From assembly GCA_022794295.1 (NCBI GenBank), contig JAAWEO010000143.1, positions 1 through 5,711 on the forward strand: a stretch of DNA of 5,711 bases. Direction: 5' to 3'. Numbering within the stretch: position 1 is the first letter of the stretch; each line of letters begins with the position of its first letter. This stretch comes from Angelakisella sp. (GTDB lineage Bacteria > Bacillota > Clostridia > Oscillospirales > Ruminococcaceae). The translations under genes were made by a program, and so were the position numbers. The notes under the pieces were generated by a model. The model worked only from the letters and a program-made list of their open reading frames with translations. It was not told the origin of the DNA and ran no database searches. This document shows, piece by piece, positions 5,419 through 5,711 of the stretch.

Positions 5419-5484
5419 AAATTGAAATCTCTATGCCCATAGATATAGAAAAAATCTATATCCTTGCGAAAGAAATTTCAATTT
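5419..5484 (-). promoter_or_regulatory. Nested palindromes in the operon leader
   Basis: The outer arms, AAATTGAAAT (5419-5428) and ATTTCAATTT (5475-5484), are perfect 10-bp complements. Inside lie TCTATG-CC-CATAGA (5430-5443) and GATATAGA-AAAAA-TCTATATC (5442-5462), which share two bases. In the RNA this would be a branched leader starting about 10 bases after the predicted transcription start and ending just before the ribosome binding site. In DNA the repeated ATAGA/TCTAT half-sites could be operators. I recognise no known riboswitch or regulator site, and the A/U-rich stems are weak, so a protein-binding role is at least as likely. Confidence 0.5.
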
Positions 5485-5511
5485 GATTTATACCATGCTC
5501 TATTATATAAT
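5483..5511 (+). promoter_or_regulatory. Possible divergent rightward promoter
   Basis: TTGATT (5483-5488), a 17-base spacer and TATAAT (5506-5511) form a good sigma-A promoter on the plus strand. Its -10 box overlaps that of the leftward promoter within the palindrome ATTATATAAT (5502-5511). A transcript would start near 5518 and run through repeat copy B. No gene for it is visible before the window ends. In such AT-rich DNA a chance match is possible. Confidence 0.4.
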
Positions 5512-5530
5512 AAAGCCATAGATTTCTCAA
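5502..5530 (-). promoter_or_regulatory. Promoter of the AbrB-family/methyltransferase operon
   Basis: On the minus strand TTGAGA (5530-5525) is followed by a 17-base spacer and a perfect TATAAT (5507-5502). Transcription would start near 5495, giving a leader of about 98 bases that contains the nested palindromes. The box quality and spacing make this the best promoter in the window. Its upstream edge is 35 bases from repeat copy B. Confidence 0.8.
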
Positions 5531-5565
5531 GTAGGTGCTTAGCAAAAACCGGCAAATTCCAAAAA

Positions 5566-5669
5566 GACAGACCCTACCCGCCGCTGCGCGGCTTAACGGT
5601 GTGCGGGGTGGATAGTGGGTGCCTGGAGTCCGGACGGGTACAGGGCGAGGCGATTCCCCGGCCTTTGAC
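5566..5669 (-). repeat. Dispersed repeat, copy B (inverted)
   Basis: This is the reverse complement of copy A (2084-2187), with 92 of 104 positions identical and no gap. Read on the minus strand it ends in GCCGC-GCA-GCGGC (5590-5578), then GGGTAGGGTCTGTC and a short T run (CTTTTT to 5561). The hairpin loop differs from copy A (GCA for GAA), while the stem is unchanged. Beyond 5669 similarity fades. The remaining 42 bases contain only a small palindrome, GGTGC-A-GCACC (5696-5706). Confidence 0.85.
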
Positions 5670-5711
5670 GGACTGGGGCGGGCGAGGTTTCTGCCGGTGC
5701 AGCACCATACC

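Noticed and set aside
4321..5442. Long rightward open frame opposite the AbrB-family gene
   Set aside because: It is the complement of a strong, motif-bearing membrane protein gene. Its product is rich in His, Gln and Gly, as expected for an antisense shadow, and it has no family motif.
2084..5669. The 3.5 kb segment as a transposon or integrative element bounded by inverted repeats
   Set aside because: No transposase, integrase or resolvase is present, no target-site duplication was identified, and the repeats are divergent, gene-oriented and extend unequally. An intergenic repeat family explains them better.

Overview
The window reads as chromosomal DNA from a GC-rich, Gram-positive anaerobe of the Clostridia, plausibly Oscillospiraceae-like. 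The support is indirect: strong AAGGAGG or GAGGAGG ribosome binding sites, sigma-A type promoters, GTG and TTG starts, the TrmN6-RsmI gene pair typical of Firmicutes, and GC-rich hairpin repeats between genes. The assignment is inference; no marker gene fixes the genus.

Layout. Bases 1-59 hold two hairpins, the second a terminator for an upstream gene outside the window. A well-formed promoter (73-101) then drives a rightward pair of RNA-modification genes: a TrmN6-like tRNA1(Val) adenine-N6 methyltransferase (138-872) and RsmI, the 16S rRNA C1402 2'-O-methyltransferase (916-1755). About 480 bases without a credible gene follow (1756-2234). They are packed with hairpins and end in a repeat copy directly before the next gene. 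That gene (2235-3497) encodes a membrane-anchored DUF1266-type protein of unknown function. A perfect 15-bp-stem terminator (3496-3536) that can serve both strands separates it from a leftward two-gene operon: an AbrB-family polytopic membrane protein (5397-4324), and a class I SAM methyltransferase (4331-3591) that overlaps it by 8 bases and starts at TTG. The operon has a near-consensus promoter (5502-5530) and a palindrome-rich, AT-rich leader (5419-5484).

The most notable structure is a dispersed repeat. Bases 2084-2187 reappear in inverted orientation at 5566-5669 with 92 of 104 positions identical and no gaps. Each copy ends in a small GCCGC-loop-GCGGC hairpin followed by GGGTAGGGTCTG, and each copy points this end at the gene downstream of it. 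Copy A carries a second hairpin-plus-GGGTAGGGTCTG module next to the ribosome binding site of the DUF1266 gene. I see no transposase, integrase, CRISPR array, tRNA or rRNA. No complete new defence or mobile system is supported; the repeat family and the operon leader are the best leads.
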